A DNA stretch of 64,000 bases from an uncultured Kordiimonas sp. Its GTDB lineage: Bacteria; Pseudomonadota; Alphaproteobacteria; Sphingomonadales; Kordiimonadaceae. Under the pieces are notes generated by a model, which had not been told where the DNA came from, ran no database searches, and saw nothing but the letters and a program-made list of their open reading frames with translations. The stretch covers positions 744,001 through 808,000 of the forward strand of contig CANNDZ010000001.1 of NCBI GenBank assembly GCA_947503575.1, in the 5' to 3' direction. Position 1 is the stretch's first letter. Each line of letters opens with the position of its first letter. Made by a program: the position numbers and the translations under genes. Of this stretch, positions 41,993 through 51,216 are shown one piece after another.

Positions 41993-43069
41993 ATGGCACC
42001 GGCGGTAACAATCAATGACGTGGCCAAGTTGGCGGGCGTATCAATAAAAACGGTGTCCCGTGTGGTTAACCGTGAACCCAATGTGCGTCAGCATACCCGC
42101 GACGCAGTGCAGAAAGCCATTCAATCCTTGAATTATAAACCCAGTCTTGCGGCGCGCGGGCTGGCGGGTGGCCGTTCGTTTCTGGTCGGGTTGATGTTTG
42201 ATAACGCCAGCGACAGTTTTCTTGTTGATCTGCAGCGCGGTATCTTGCGGATATGCCGAGACCATCATTATGGGCTGGCATTGTGCCCTGCTTCCCGGGC
42301 CAGCGATAGAACCGAGGACTTGATGCTGTGGGTTACATCTACACAGCCTGATGGTATTGTTTTGACGCCGCCGTTGTCGGATGACCGCGATTTGGTGGAC
42401 CGTCTTCTGGCGGCGGGTGTTCAATTTGTCTCGGTATCATCTGCAGGCACGGGTTCTGGCCCAGCCGTCTATATTGACGAGGCACATGCCGCACGGGCCA
42501 TGGCAGAACATCTTATCGCATCCGGCTACCGCGATATCGGGTTTATTAAAGGCCCGGCAGAGCATGCTTGTAGTGAATTGCGCTATCGTGGTTTTATTGA
42601 GGCTATGCAAGCGGCTAACCTGCCGGTTAATCCGGACTGGATACAGGTCGGTTCTTTTGATTTTGAGTCTGGGCTTGATGCAGCAAAAAAGATATTAGGA
42701 TCGAACAAAAACCAGGGACAATCGCGGCGTCCGCAGGCCATTTTTGCCAGCAATGATGATATGGCTGCCGGTGTTATGCATGCGGCATATCAGGATGGGC
42801 TCAGTGTGCCGGATGATCTGGCTGTCGCCGGGTTTGATGACACCCCTATTTCGCGGCAGTTTTGGCCCAGTTTATCGACTGTGCGCCAACCAATTGAAAA
42901 AATCGGTGAGCATGCAGCGGGCCTTCTGATGAACTGTATCGCTCCCGGCACCGCAATGATCAACCGGACTGACACGTCGACGTCATCCGATACTAGTATA
43001 GTCTTGCCATATGAATTGATGGTGCGTGGCTCGACACAGCCAGCAAAACCACAGCCAGCAAAACCCTAG
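41993..43069 (+). CDS. LacI family transcriptional regulator of the ED operon
   Basis: 358 aa from the ATG at 41993; residues upstream in the track are leader sequence. The N-terminal HTH is standard (VTINDVAKLAGVSIKTVSRVVNREPNVRQHTRDAVQKAIQSLNYKPSLAARGLA), followed by a periplasmic-binding-protein-like effector domain (FLVGLMFDNASDSFLVDLQRGIL to the DDTPISRQFWPSLSTVRQPIEKIG hinge). The C-terminus carries a QPAKPQPAKP duplication, written in DNA as two near-identical 15-base units. It is first in the operon and probably binds the palindrome at 41833. Effector unknown; a sugar acid or sugar phosphate is likely. Confidence 0.93.
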   Translation: MAPAVTINDVAKLAGVSIKTVSRVVNREPNVRQHTRDAVQKAIQSLNYKPSLAARGLAGGRSFLVGLMFDNASDSFLVDLQRGILRICRDHHYGLALCPASRASDRTEDLMLWVTSTQPDGIVLTPPLSDDRDLVDRLLAAGVQFVSVSSAGTGSGPAVYIDEAHAARAMAEHLIASGYRDIGFIKGPAEHACSELRYRGFIEAMQAANLPVNPDWIQVGSFDFESGLDAAKKILGSNKNQGQSRRPQAIFASNDDMAAGVMHAAYQDGLSVPDDLAVAGFDDTPISRQFWPSLSTVRQPIEKIGEHAAGLLMNCIAPGTAMINRTDTSTSSDTSIVLPYELMVRGSTQPAKPQPAKP

Positions 43070-43101
43070 TGTGTATGCGCAGAGAACCGGAGTTGAATGA
43101 C

Positions 43102-45921
43102 ATGACGGCCCAACCCAAGAAGAGCGGTGAAGCACGACGCCAGCATCTTTCGGCAGCGCACACTCTTGCCGCTGACCTACTATCCGGGGCACGTGATTTA
43201 CCGGCGCTGGAGCAGCAACTGCTGTCCAGAGCAAAACCCCTGTTGCGTGACAAACTTCAGCATATGACATCCCGCTGGCAAAGTCTTGACCGCCAAGAAA
43301 ATGTTGCCCGGTTATCAGCAGTGATTGACCGGTTGGCGCATGATGCCAATGGCCACTTGTTACCATTTGCAAAGTTTCAGGCGCTGCTTGAAGACGAAAT
43401 GGCGGGGTTTGTCGTCACCGCTCATCCTACATTTTCTTTTTCATCTGATGCATGGCGATGCGCTGGTGCCTTTATGGGTGGCTTGGTGAACGGTGACCAA
43501 GCGGCGGCTGATGCTTTTGACGTGCAGCCCCTGTCGCGAGTTCATCCCGACCGGTCGCCGACACTGCACGAAGAACTGGATTATGCCAATGTTGCGCTTG
43601 GCAATATGCGGCGCAGTTTGCGCACTGTGTACCGTGTGGCTTTTGACCGTGCAGCAGACCTTTACCCTGACCAGTACCGCGCGCTCAGGCCGCGCCTTGC
43701 CACTATCGCCAGTTGGGTTGGTTTCGACCTGGATGGCAGGACCGACATCAACTGGTCACTGGGTCTGTTGTTCCGTTACCGGACGGCAACCGCTGGTCTT
43801 GCCCTGTGCCAAACCGCGGTCGATGCTCTTAACGTGTCCGCGCCTGATACCGCCGTCCATATAGGCGCTGTTCGCGATGGCTTTGCCGAACTGGCAGACT
43901 GTTTCAAAAAAGGCGAGCTGGCACTTGCGTCCTATCAGGATCAGGATGGGTCAATTGCGGACTTCAACCGCTTAAGCGTTGAGAACCGCACCGCCAAGGA
44001 AGTAGCGCGCGACAAGATTAATGCAGCGCTAGAGGCATTGCTTGCACTGCCACTGGATGCAGCGGATTGGCGGGAAGTTGCGCTGTTATCGACAGAGTGG
44101 CATTCGGTGGGGCTGGGGCTATCACATATTCATTTTCGTCTGAATGCAGCCCAGTTGCATAATGCCATGGGGCCGGAAATCCACCTGACCCGTGCGCCAG
44201 ATGAAAGTGCCATGCGCCGCCATTATCTGGCAGCGATTAGCGAAAAACTGGAAACTGTCGAGCCGCAATCAATTCATTACGGCATGTTGGCAGCAGAACG
44301 CACGACCGCCAAGCGCGTGTTTATGATGGCGGCTCAATTCCGCAAGCATTTTGATGCGGCGACGCGCATACGTATGCTGGTGGCAGAGTCTGATACACCG
44401 TTTACGTTGCTGGCTGCGCTTTATTACGCCAAACTTTTTGGGGTTGATGACTATGTCGAAATTTCGCCGTTGTTTGAAACGGCGGTCGGGCTGGAACGTG
44501 GTGACCGCGTGATTGCGGAGCTGATCGATAACCCGCACTTTTTACAGTATATCAAACAACAGGGCCGTTTTTGCCTTCAGCTTGGCTTTTCAGATTCTGG
44601 TCGTTACATCGGCCAACCCGCGGCGGGTTTGGCCATAGAGCGGTTTAAGCTGCGCCTTGTGCGTCTTTGGGAAGCCCGGGGACTGGGCGACATACAGCTT
44701 TTATTTTTTGATACGCACGGCGAGTCTATCGGGCGCGGCGCTCACCCCGAAGACCTGAAAAGTCGCTTTCTTTATACGCAGCCGCCACGGGTGCGGCAGG
44801 CGCTGTCGGCCCTTGAAAGACCGGAAAAACACGAAGTTAGTTTTCAGGGAGCAGAGGGCTTTTTGTGGTTCCTGAGTGAAGAAACCGCGCTTGCGACGCT
44901 TACAGATTTTCTGGAGGTGCGGTTTGCCAGCTACAATGCTGATGATGATGCGCTATATGCTGAAAAAGGATGGGCGCTCGACTTTTTCCTGACCCTTGTA
45001 GAATATCAAAATCATCTGACCGATGATCCTGGGTATATACGGTTGATCGACTCCATCGGGCGTAGCCTGTTGTTTCCAACCGGCTCGCGGTCAATGCGGC
45101 GCCAAAGTGGCGGCGCGGTGCATCAAAGGCTGGAACGAATCTCCCAGATACGGGCAATCCCGCATAATGCTGTTTTGCAGCAGCTTGGATACCTGGCCAA
45201 TTCCTGCGCGGGTGTGGGTACAGCAATTGATCGCGCACCAGACAAATTCAATGCCGTGTATTCTCAATCTGACCGGCTTAAAATGGTTACCGGTATGGCA
45301 ATGCAGGCGCTTGCGCGCTCCGATGTCGGAATTATTGAGTCCTATGCAAAATTATTAAGCCCCGGATATTGGCTGGACCGCTGTGATGCGACTGTATCAG
45401 AAGATGCGCGCAGCAACCTCAGGCGACTATCAAGCGTGCTCGAGGGCTTGTTTGACAGTGATGCCATCGACGCCTGCATACGCAATTTGCGGCGGGATGC
45501 GGGCATGATGACCGATAGCATGGCTGAAGACAGCGCGATCCTGTCACCTGCAGTCGAAGGTTTGGACCAAGACCTGTTCGAGTTGCATGAAATGCGTATT
45601 GGACTGATTCAGTTTATTTTCATGAAATCCATGGAAGTGCCCCGTTTTTCCAGCCGGTTCGACTTTTCACTGGAAGAATTGCTTGTGGAATTGCTGCATC
45701 TTGAAGTGCCAGACACCGTGGCGCGATTGCGGGAAATATTTCCGGAAGCCTCTCGTCAGGAAAGCACGGCAAACTACGGTGAGGATGCGTCTTACGAAGG
45801 TGGACGCACATCCGGCTATGCGGATGTCCACCGGAATATTTTTGACCAATTGGATCAAGCCTATGAGCTGGTGCTTGCGCTCAGCGGCTTGATCGCGCTG
45901 AAAGTTGGGGCATTTGGCTAG
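43102..45921 (+). CDS. divergent phosphoenolpyruvate carboxylase-like protein
   Basis: 939 aa from the ATG at 43102 (GGAG nine bases upstream). A full-length PEPC homologue: FVVTAHPT (catalytic-His region, residue 108), PLFETAVGL (metal Glu), GFSDSGRYIG, FFDTHGESIGRG, PTGSRSMRRQSGG, RAIPHN. Compared with E. coli PEPC the motif SDSAKDAG has become SDSGRYIG, FHGRGGSIGRGG has become FDTHGESIGRGA, TAHPTE has become TAHPTF, and the C-terminal NTG is lost. Metal ligands and R-A-I-P are kept; the PEP/bicarbonate loop is not. It may do different chemistry or regulate. It sits between lacI and zwf in one operon. Residue numbers are approximate. Confidence 0.85.
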   Translation: MTAQPKKSGEARRQHLSAAHTLAADLLSGARDLPALEQQLLSRAKPLLRDKLQHMTSRWQSLDRQENVARLSAVIDRLAHDANGHLLPFAKFQALLEDEMAGFVVTAHPTFSFSSDAWRCAGAFMGGLVNGDQAAADAFDVQPLSRVHPDRSPTLHEELDYANVALGNMRRSLRTVYRVAFDRAADLYPDQYRALRPRLATIASWVGFDLDGRTDINWSLGLLFRYRTATAGLALCQTAVDALNVSAPDTAVHIGAVRDGFAELADCFKKGELALASYQDQDGSIADFNRLSVENRTAKEVARDKINAALEALLALPLDAADWREVALLSTEWHSVGLGLSHIHFRLNAAQLHNAMGPEIHLTRAPDESAMRRHYLAAISEKLETVEPQSIHYGMLAAERTTAKRVFMMAAQFRKHFDAATRIRMLVAESDTPFTLLAALYYAKLFGVDDYVEISPLFETAVGLERGDRVIAELIDNPHFLQYIKQQGRFCLQLGFSDSGRYIGQPAAGLAIERFKLRLVRLWEARGLGDIQLLFFDTHGESIGRGAHPEDLKSRFLYTQPPRVRQALSALERPEKHEVSFQGAEGFLWFLSEETALATLTDFLEVRFASYNADDDALYAEKGWALDFFLTLVEYQNHLTDDPGYIRLIDSIGRSLLFPTGSRSMRRQSGGAVHQRLERISQIRAIPHNAVLQQLGYLANSCAGVGTAIDRAPDKFNAVYSQSDRLKMVTGMAMQALARSDVGIIESYAKLLSPGYWLDRCDATVSEDARSNLRRLSSVLEGLFDSDAIDACIRNLRRDAGMMTDSMAEDSAILSPAVEGLDQDLFELHEMRIGLIQFIFMKSMEVPRFSSRFDFSLEELLVELLHLEVPDTVARLREIFPEASRQESTANYGEDASYEGGRTSGYADVHRNIFDQLDQAYELVLALSGLIALKVGAFG

Positions 45922-45954
45922 CTGTATGCCCCCACCCGTAAAGGAAGCTATTTG

Positions 45955-47433
45955 ATGCAAGAAGCGTTTGATCTGGTAATTTTTGGCGGCACGGGGGACC
46001 TTTCCCGCCGCAAACTGCTGCCTGCGATTTATGCTGGGCTGGTTGCCGGTCGGGTGGATGCCGCATCGCGTATCGTTTTAACGTCCCGCTCTGGTCTTGA
46101 AGGCGACGTTGCCGCTTGGCTCGACGGTATATTTGCAGAGAATGTGCCCGCCTGCGGTGTGGACGCAGCATCCCTAAAACAATTTGCCAACATGGTCACT
46201 GTCATCGAACTTGGCTTAACGGATGGCGGCGAAGATTGGGAAGCGTTGCAGTCGCTGCTTGCCGGCAACAGCGACCGTGCCATTGTGCATTTTCTGGCCG
46301 TGCCACCTTCGGTGTTTACACGCACCTGTAAATTGCTGGGTGATTATGGCTTAAACGACACCAATGCGCGTGTTGTACTGGAAAAACCGCTCGGGCATGA
46401 TCTGGCGTCAGCGCAGGCGATCAATGCTGAAGTAGGGCGTTGGTTTGACGAAAGCCAGACCTTCCGTATTGACCATTATCTTGGCAAAGAAGCGGTCCAG
46501 AACCTTTTGGCGCTTCGGTTTTCCAACATTATGTTCGAGCAGCTTTGGAGCGCACGAACCATTGACCATATCCAGATCACCATCGCTGAGGACTTAGGCG
46601 TTCAGGGGCGCGGTGCTTTCTATGAAGGCACAGGTGCCATGCGCGACATGGTGCAAAACCATTTGTTGCAACTGCTATGTCTGGTAGCAATGGAGCCACC
46701 CGCCCGGCTTGATGCAGATAGCATCCGCGAGGAAAAGCTTAAAGTTCTCAAGTCGTTGAAGAAATATACGGCAGACGAAGCGGAACAAAACATTGTGCGC
46801 GCGCAATATAGTGGCGGTGCAATGGCAGGCGAGGTTGTTGGCTCTTATGTCGATGATCTTGACCTTGACGGCGACAGCACAACAGAAACCTTTGTAGCGC
46901 TTAAGACCTATATTCAAAACTGGCGCTGGGCGGATGTGCCATTTTACCTGCGTACCGGCAAACGATTGCCAGATCGGTTTGCGGAAATTGTCATTCAGTT
47001 CAAGCCGATACCTCATTCACCGCACGAGGGGTGGGGCAAGCATATCAATCCCAACCGGTTTATCATCAGGTTGCAGCCAGAAGATCATTTGGCGCTGCGT
47101 ATGATGGTTAAAAATCATGGATCAGCGACAGAAGCGCTGAGGGAAGTGGAAATGAACCTGGATGCCGTTGGTGACGACGCGACCCGTCTGGGCCCTTACC
47201 TGCGGCTGATATTGGATGCTGCGCGCGGTGACCAGAGCCTGTTTGTACACCGCGAGGAGGTTGAGCACGCTTGGCGCTGGGTTGATCATATCGTCGAGCA
47301 TTGGCAAGCATCCGATGCACCGTTGAAGACCTATCAGGCAGGCACATGGGGGCCATATGAAGTCCATCACCTGATGGTCAGGGATGACCGCCAGTGGTTC
47401 CATGAAACAAGCGGGCGGCTCAGTAATGGCTAA
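45955..47433 (+). CDS. zwf: glucose-6-phosphate 1-dehydrogenase
   Basis: 492 aa from the ATG at 45955, seven bases after AAGGAAG. First step of the ED and oxidative pentose phosphate routes. Coenzyme fold FGGTGDLSRRKLLPAIYAGL, active-site signature RIDHYLGKEAVQNLLALRF with the catalytic His, and EDLGVQGRGAFYEGTGAMRDMVQNHLLQLLCLVAMEPP; length typical. Starts 34 bases after the PEPC-like gene, and its stop overlaps the start of pgl. Confidence 0.97.
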   Translation: MQEAFDLVIFGGTGDLSRRKLLPAIYAGLVAGRVDAASRIVLTSRSGLEGDVAAWLDGIFAENVPACGVDAASLKQFANMVTVIELGLTDGGEDWEALQSLLAGNSDRAIVHFLAVPPSVFTRTCKLLGDYGLNDTNARVVLEKPLGHDLASAQAINAEVGRWFDESQTFRIDHYLGKEAVQNLLALRFSNIMFEQLWSARTIDHIQITIAEDLGVQGRGAFYEGTGAMRDMVQNHLLQLLCLVAMEPPARLDADSIREEKLKVLKSLKKYTADEAEQNIVRAQYSGGAMAGEVVGSYVDDLDLDGDSTTETFVALKTYIQNWRWADVPFYLRTGKRLPDRFAEIVIQFKPIPHSPHEGWGKHINPNRFIIRLQPEDHLALRMMVKNHGSATEALREVEMNLDAVGDDATRLGPYLRLILDAARGDQSLFVHREEVEHAWRWVDHIVEHWQASDAPLKTYQAGTWGPYEVHHLMVRDDRQWFHETSGRLSNG

Positions 47434-48121
47434 CTGGCGACAGTTTGAAGACCGGGATGCCCTTGTGACGGCGCTTCGCGCTGGCATCGAAAGCCAGCTA
47501 CAGGCCGCTGTTGAAACGCGGGGTCAGGCATCTTGGGCTGTGTCTGGTGGTTCGACACCTAAACCGCTGTTTGAAGCAATGCAGCAGTCGCCCCTTGAGT
47601 GGCGGCACATCGACGTGGCCCTAGTCGACGAACGCTGGGTGCCTTTTGATCATCCACGTTCTAATGAGGTTTTTGTGGCTCAAAACCTGCTGGCAGCCCG
47701 CGCGGCGGATGCCCGTCTTGTGGGCATGAAAACCGGTCATGACACGGCAGCAGATGCCACCGAAGAGGTAAACACGCGCTACGGCGCCATTGCTCAACCC
47801 TTCGATAGCGTGCTTCTGGGTGTGGGGCTGGACGGCCACACTGCCTCGCTGTTCCCGGGTGCTGAGGGCCTCGAAGCGGCTTTTGCTGCAGGTGCACCAA
47901 CCTGTGTGGCGCTAACGGCCAAAAAGTCAGCTGTAACAGGCGACGAAGTAGACCGTATGAGCTTGTCTGCGGACGCCATTGCGCAGGCGCGCCATGTGCT
48001 TGTGATGATCACGGGTCATGAAAAAAAAGCAATGATGGAGCAGGCGCTGGAGCCATCATCCAGCTTGCCCATCGGACGTCTGCACGCGCTGAGACCTTTT
48101 GATATTTACTGGGCCCCCTAG
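47426..48121 (+). CDS. pgl: 6-phosphogluconolactonase
   Basis: 231 aa from the ATG at 47426, which overlaps the zwf stop region by eight bases and so suggests translational coupling; the track start at 47384 lies deeper in zwf. It hydrolyses 6-phosphoglucono-1,5-lactone. Family motifs: ASWAVSGGSTPKPLFEAM, VDVALVDERWVPFDHPRSNE (read as VALVDERWVP), and LLGVGLDGHTASLFPGAEGL. Length typical. Confidence 0.95.
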   Translation: MANWRQFEDRDALVTALRAGIESQLQAAVETRGQASWAVSGGSTPKPLFEAMQQSPLEWRHIDVALVDERWVPFDHPRSNEVFVAQNLLAARAADARLVGMKTGHDTAADATEEVNTRYGAIAQPFDSVLLGVGLDGHTASLFPGAEGLEAAFAAGAPTCVALTAKKSAVTGDEVDRMSLSADAIAQARHVLVMITGHEKKAMMEQALEPSSSLPIGRLHALRPFDIYWAP

Positions 48122-48156
48122 ACCCATAAAGATAATCCCTACTAAGGATAATACGG

Positions 48157-49959
48157 ATGACCCACCCCAAATTACTTGAAATTACCGAGCGCGTAAAAGC
48201 CCGATCCAAAGACAGCCGCAAGGCTTATATGGCGCGGATTGAGGCCATGCGCGCCGATGGACGCCCTCGCCCGCGTCTGTCATGCGGTAATCTCGCACAC
48301 GCTATTGCCGCGTGTTCTGAAACTGAAAAAGCGCAACTGGCAGCGGAAAATGGCATGGCCAACATTGGCATTGTCAGTGCTTATAATGACATGCTGTCTG
48401 CGCACCAGCCCTATCATGCCAAGCTGGATGACATGAAAAAATACATTGTCGAGGCGGGTGCCGTATCGCAGATGGCGGGCGGCACTCCCGCCATGTGTGA
48501 CGGCGTCACGCAGGGGCAAAACGGTATGGAACTGTCGTTGTTTAGTCGGGATGTGATTGCCTTATCGACAGCCGTTGCCATGACCCACAATGTGTTTGAT
48601 GGTGGTATGCTGTTTGGTATTTGTGATAAAATTGTGCCGGGCCTTCTTATGGGGGCTCTTTCATTCGGTCATCTGCCTTTTGTCTTTGTACCCGCTGGCC
48701 CTATGCCAACGGGTATTTCCAACTCTGAAAAAGTGAAGGTGCGTCAGCAATATGTAACGGGCGAGGTTGGGCGCGCCGAATTGTTGCAAAGTGAATCGCG
48801 CGCTTACCACAGCCCTGGCACCTGCACTTTTTATGGCACCGCCAATTCCAACCAGATGATGCTGGAAATGATGGGCCTGCAACTGCCGGGCAGCAGTTTT
48901 GTAAACCCCACAGACCCGCTTCGGGATGCCCTGGACCGGGCATCTGCAAGAACCATGGTCTCGCTGGCGGCACCCGACCGGAACGTTGGTCTTGCCGACA
49001 TGGTAACCGCAGAATCGATCTTAAACGGTGCAATCGGCTTGCTGGCAACCGGCGGGTCTACCAACCACACCATTCATATCGTTGCGATTGCTGAACGCGC
49101 AGGTATCCAAGTCACCTGGCAGGATTTTGCAGACCTTTCAGAAATCATTCCGCTTCTGGCGCGGGTGTACCCAAATGGACTGGCTGATGTAAACGCTTTC
49201 CATGCGGCGGGCGGTACACCGTTCATCATTCGGGAACTTCTGGGGGCTGGCCTGTTGCACGGCGACATTGAAACGATTTTGGGTAAAGGGTTGCAGCCCT
49301 TTGGTCAGATGCCGTCGCTGGAAGGCGATAGCGCTGTGTGGCATGACCCTGATGCAGACGCGGCAGACCCGATGATTGTTCGGGGTGCATCCGACCCGTT
49401 TCAGGCAACGGGCGGCCTTGCCTTATTGAAAGGGCCCTTGGGCCAGGCTGTGATGAAAACATCTGCTGTTAAGCCAGAACATCGTACTGTTGAAGCGCCC
49501 GCGCTGGTTTTTCAAAATCAGGACGAAATGATGGAGGCCTATAAAGACGGCAAACTGGAGCGCGATTTTGTGGCTGTGATCCGGTTTCAGGGGCCGCGCG
49601 CCAATGGCATGCCGGAACTCCACAAATTAACACCCAGTCTGGGCGTGTTGCAGGACAAGGGCTTTAAGGTTGCTTTGGTGACTGATGGCCGCATGTCTGG
49701 TGCCTCTGGTAAGGTGCCTGCGGCTATCCATGTTTCGCCGGAAGCCGCCATGGGGGGCTTGATCGCCAAAATAGAGGACGGTGACATGATCCGGGTTGAC
49801 CCAGAAGCCGGGCTGCTGGACGTTATGGTGGACAAGGCAACATTGGAGGCGCGGCCAGCATTTGTCAGCACGCCTGAATTACAAACCTATGGCCGTGATT
49901 TATTTGCAGTGATGCGCAACACTGTTTCTACCGCAGACCAGGGCGGTTCAGTATTTTAA
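48157..49959 (+). CDS. edd: phosphogluconate dehydratase
   Basis: 600 aa, IlvD/Edd family iron-sulfur dehydratase that converts 6-phosphogluconate to KDPG. Signature segments: [56 protein letters not shown] with a cluster Cys, [29 protein letters not shown] with another, and [26 protein letters not shown] near the end. Length matches the family. Begins 35 bases after pgl. Confidence 0.97.
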   Translation: MTHPKLLEITERVKARSKDSRKAYMARIEAMRADGRPRPRLSCGNLAHAIAACSETEKAQLAAENGMANIGIVSAYNDMLSAHQPYHAKLDDMKKYIVEAGAVSQMAGGTPAMCDGVTQGQNGMELSLFSRDVIALSTAVAMTHNVFDGGMLFGICDKIVPGLLMGALSFGHLPFVFVPAGPMPTGISNSEKVKVRQQYVTGEVGRAELLQSESRAYHSPGTCTFYGTANSNQMMLEMMGLQLPGSSFVNPTDPLRDALDRASARTMVSLAAPDRNVGLADMVTAESILNGAIGLLATGGSTNHTIHIVAIAERAGIQVTWQDFADLSEIIPLLARVYPNGLADVNAFHAAGGTPFIIRELLGAGLLHGDIETILGKGLQPFGQMPSLEGDSAVWHDPDADAADPMIVRGASDPFQATGGLALLKGPLGQAVMKTSAVKPEHRTVEAPALVFQNQDEMMEAYKDGKLERDFVAVIRFQGPRANGMPELHKLTPSLGVLQDKGFKVALVTDGRMSGASGKVPAAIHVSPEAAMGGLIAKIEDGDMIRVDPEAGLLDVMVDKATLEARPAFVSTPELQTYGRDLFAVMRNTVSTADQGGSVF

Positions 49960-49970
49960 GGGGACAGCTA

Positions 49971-50606
49971 ATGGCAACCGTAACAGCAACAGTAGAAGAA
50001 GTTCTGGGCGCATCCCCCGTCATGCCTGTGTTGGCTTTTCGAAGTGCGGAAGAAGCTGTAGAGGTTTCAAGCGTCTTGTATGACTGTGGTGTGCGCGTGT
50101 TTGAAATTACACTTCGGCACGAAAGCGCGCTGGAGGCGATTAAAGAGGTTAAGGTTGCGCTGCCGGATGACGCGATTGTTGGTGCGGGCACAGTTTTGTC
50201 GCCCGATACGGCGAAACTGGCGCGCAATGCAGGCGCTGTATTTGGTGTGAGCCCCGGCCTGACAAAAGAATTAGGTAGTGCCGTAAGGGCGATGGGCTGG
50301 GCTTTTTTGCCCGGCGTTTCAACCATTTCCGAAGCAATGAGCGCGATGGATATGGGGTTCACTGCCCTAAAGTTTTTCCCGGCTTCTGTTTCGGGTGGGC
50401 CGGGTTTTCTGAAAGCTGCGGCCAGTGTGTTACCGGGCATACAGTTTTGCCCCACTGGCGGGATTTCCGCTGATACAGCACATGAGTATTTGGCTCTTCC
50501 CAATGTGCCGACAGTAGGGGGATCATGGATCACACCCCGAGTTGGCGATGGCACAATTGATCTTGCGGCGACACGCGAACGTGCAACCGCTGCCCTGAAC
50601 TTCTAA
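49971..50606 (+). CDS. eda: 2-dehydro-3-deoxy-phosphogluconate aldolase
   Basis: 211 aa TIM-barrel class I aldolase that splits KDPG into pyruvate and glyceraldehyde 3-phosphate. The Schiff-base Lys is in TALKFFPASVSGG, the catalytic Glu in VFEITLRH, and the phosphate loop in FCPTGGISADTAHEYLALPNVPTVGGSWI. Starts 11 bases after edd with AAGGGGACAGC upstream. Last metabolic gene of the operon; followed by a 79-base gap. Confidence 0.96.
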   Translation: MATVTATVEEVLGASPVMPVLAFRSAEEAVEVSSVLYDCGVRVFEITLRHESALEAIKEVKVALPDDAIVGAGTVLSPDTAKLARNAGAVFGVSPGLTKELGSAVRAMGWAFLPGVSTISEAMSAMDMGFTALKFFPASVSGGPGFLKAAASVLPGIQFCPTGGISADTAHEYLALPNVPTVGGSWITPRVGDGTIDLAATRERATAALNF

Positions 50607-50607
50607 A

Positions 50608-50625
50608 ATTCAACAATCGTTGAAT
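50608..50625. repeat. inverted repeat after eda
   Basis: ATTCAAC-aatc-GTTGAAT begins two bases after the eda stop codon. No U-tract follows; it could be an mRNA 3'-end hairpin or an operator for the symporter genes. Confidence 0.4.
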
Positions 50626-50685
50626 ATGGCTTGACCGGCTGCTTATAGTGCGACTAGTGTCCCGTATCTGGTGGGGAGACCGGTT

Positions 50686-51216
50686 TTGAAAATCATTCAT
50701 GTTGTTTTTGCCCTGTTGCTTGTAATCGCGGGGATTACCATTTTTGTGTTAGCGGGCGACCCCCCGATGGGCGCAACCGGGGTGCCGCACCCAACCATTG
50801 CTGGCCTGTCGATGGGGGGTGACGGTACGGCCAAATTGGCCGAAATTGGCCGTGCGCCCTATTATTTCCAGATAAGCGTTATATTGCTGGCAGGCTCGCT
50901 ACTGTATATGGGTGTGCCCGAACACAGGCGTGACACCATGCTGAAAGCGTGCTTTGCCGCAGGCTTGGCATTTGCCCTTTTCGTTTGGATCATGCTGTGG
51001 GCTGGCTATGAAAGCTATCTTGCTACCGGCGAAACAACGGTAATATTTGGTTTTCCTGCCCCAACGAACTGGATGTTTTGGGGGGTGTGGGGCAGCTTTG
51101 TTGCCTTTGACCTGTTTTATGTTTTTGCTTTCCGCCGCTATTTTTTGCACCCCGATGATGAGGCTGCGTTTGAAGCGTTGGTGCAGGAGCTTGACGCCGA
51201 GCGGGGGACCGACTGA
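50686..51216 (+). CDS. small membrane protein, putative symporter auxiliary subunit
   Basis: 176 aa from the TTG at 50686 (GGGGAG seven bases upstream); the track's GTG at 50671 overlaps that site. Four hydrophobic segments (VVFALLLVIAGITIFVLAG, FQISVILLAGSLLYMG, ACFAAGLAFALFVWIMLWAG, WGSFVAFDLFYVFAF) and an acidic cytoplasmic tail (EAAFEALVQELDAERGTD). It overlaps the symporter start by one base (TGATG), so the pair is co-translated. I do not recognise the family; the arrangement recalls other symporter plus small-subunit pairs. Confidence 0.75.
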   Translation: MKIIHVVFALLLVIAGITIFVLAGDPPMGATGVPHPTIAGLSMGGDGTAKLAEIGRAPYYFQISVILLAGSLLYMGVPEHRRDTMLKACFAAGLAFALFVWIMLWAGYESYLATGETTVIFGFPAPTNWMFWGVWGSFVAFDLFYVFAFRRYFLHPDDEAAFEALVQELDAERGTD

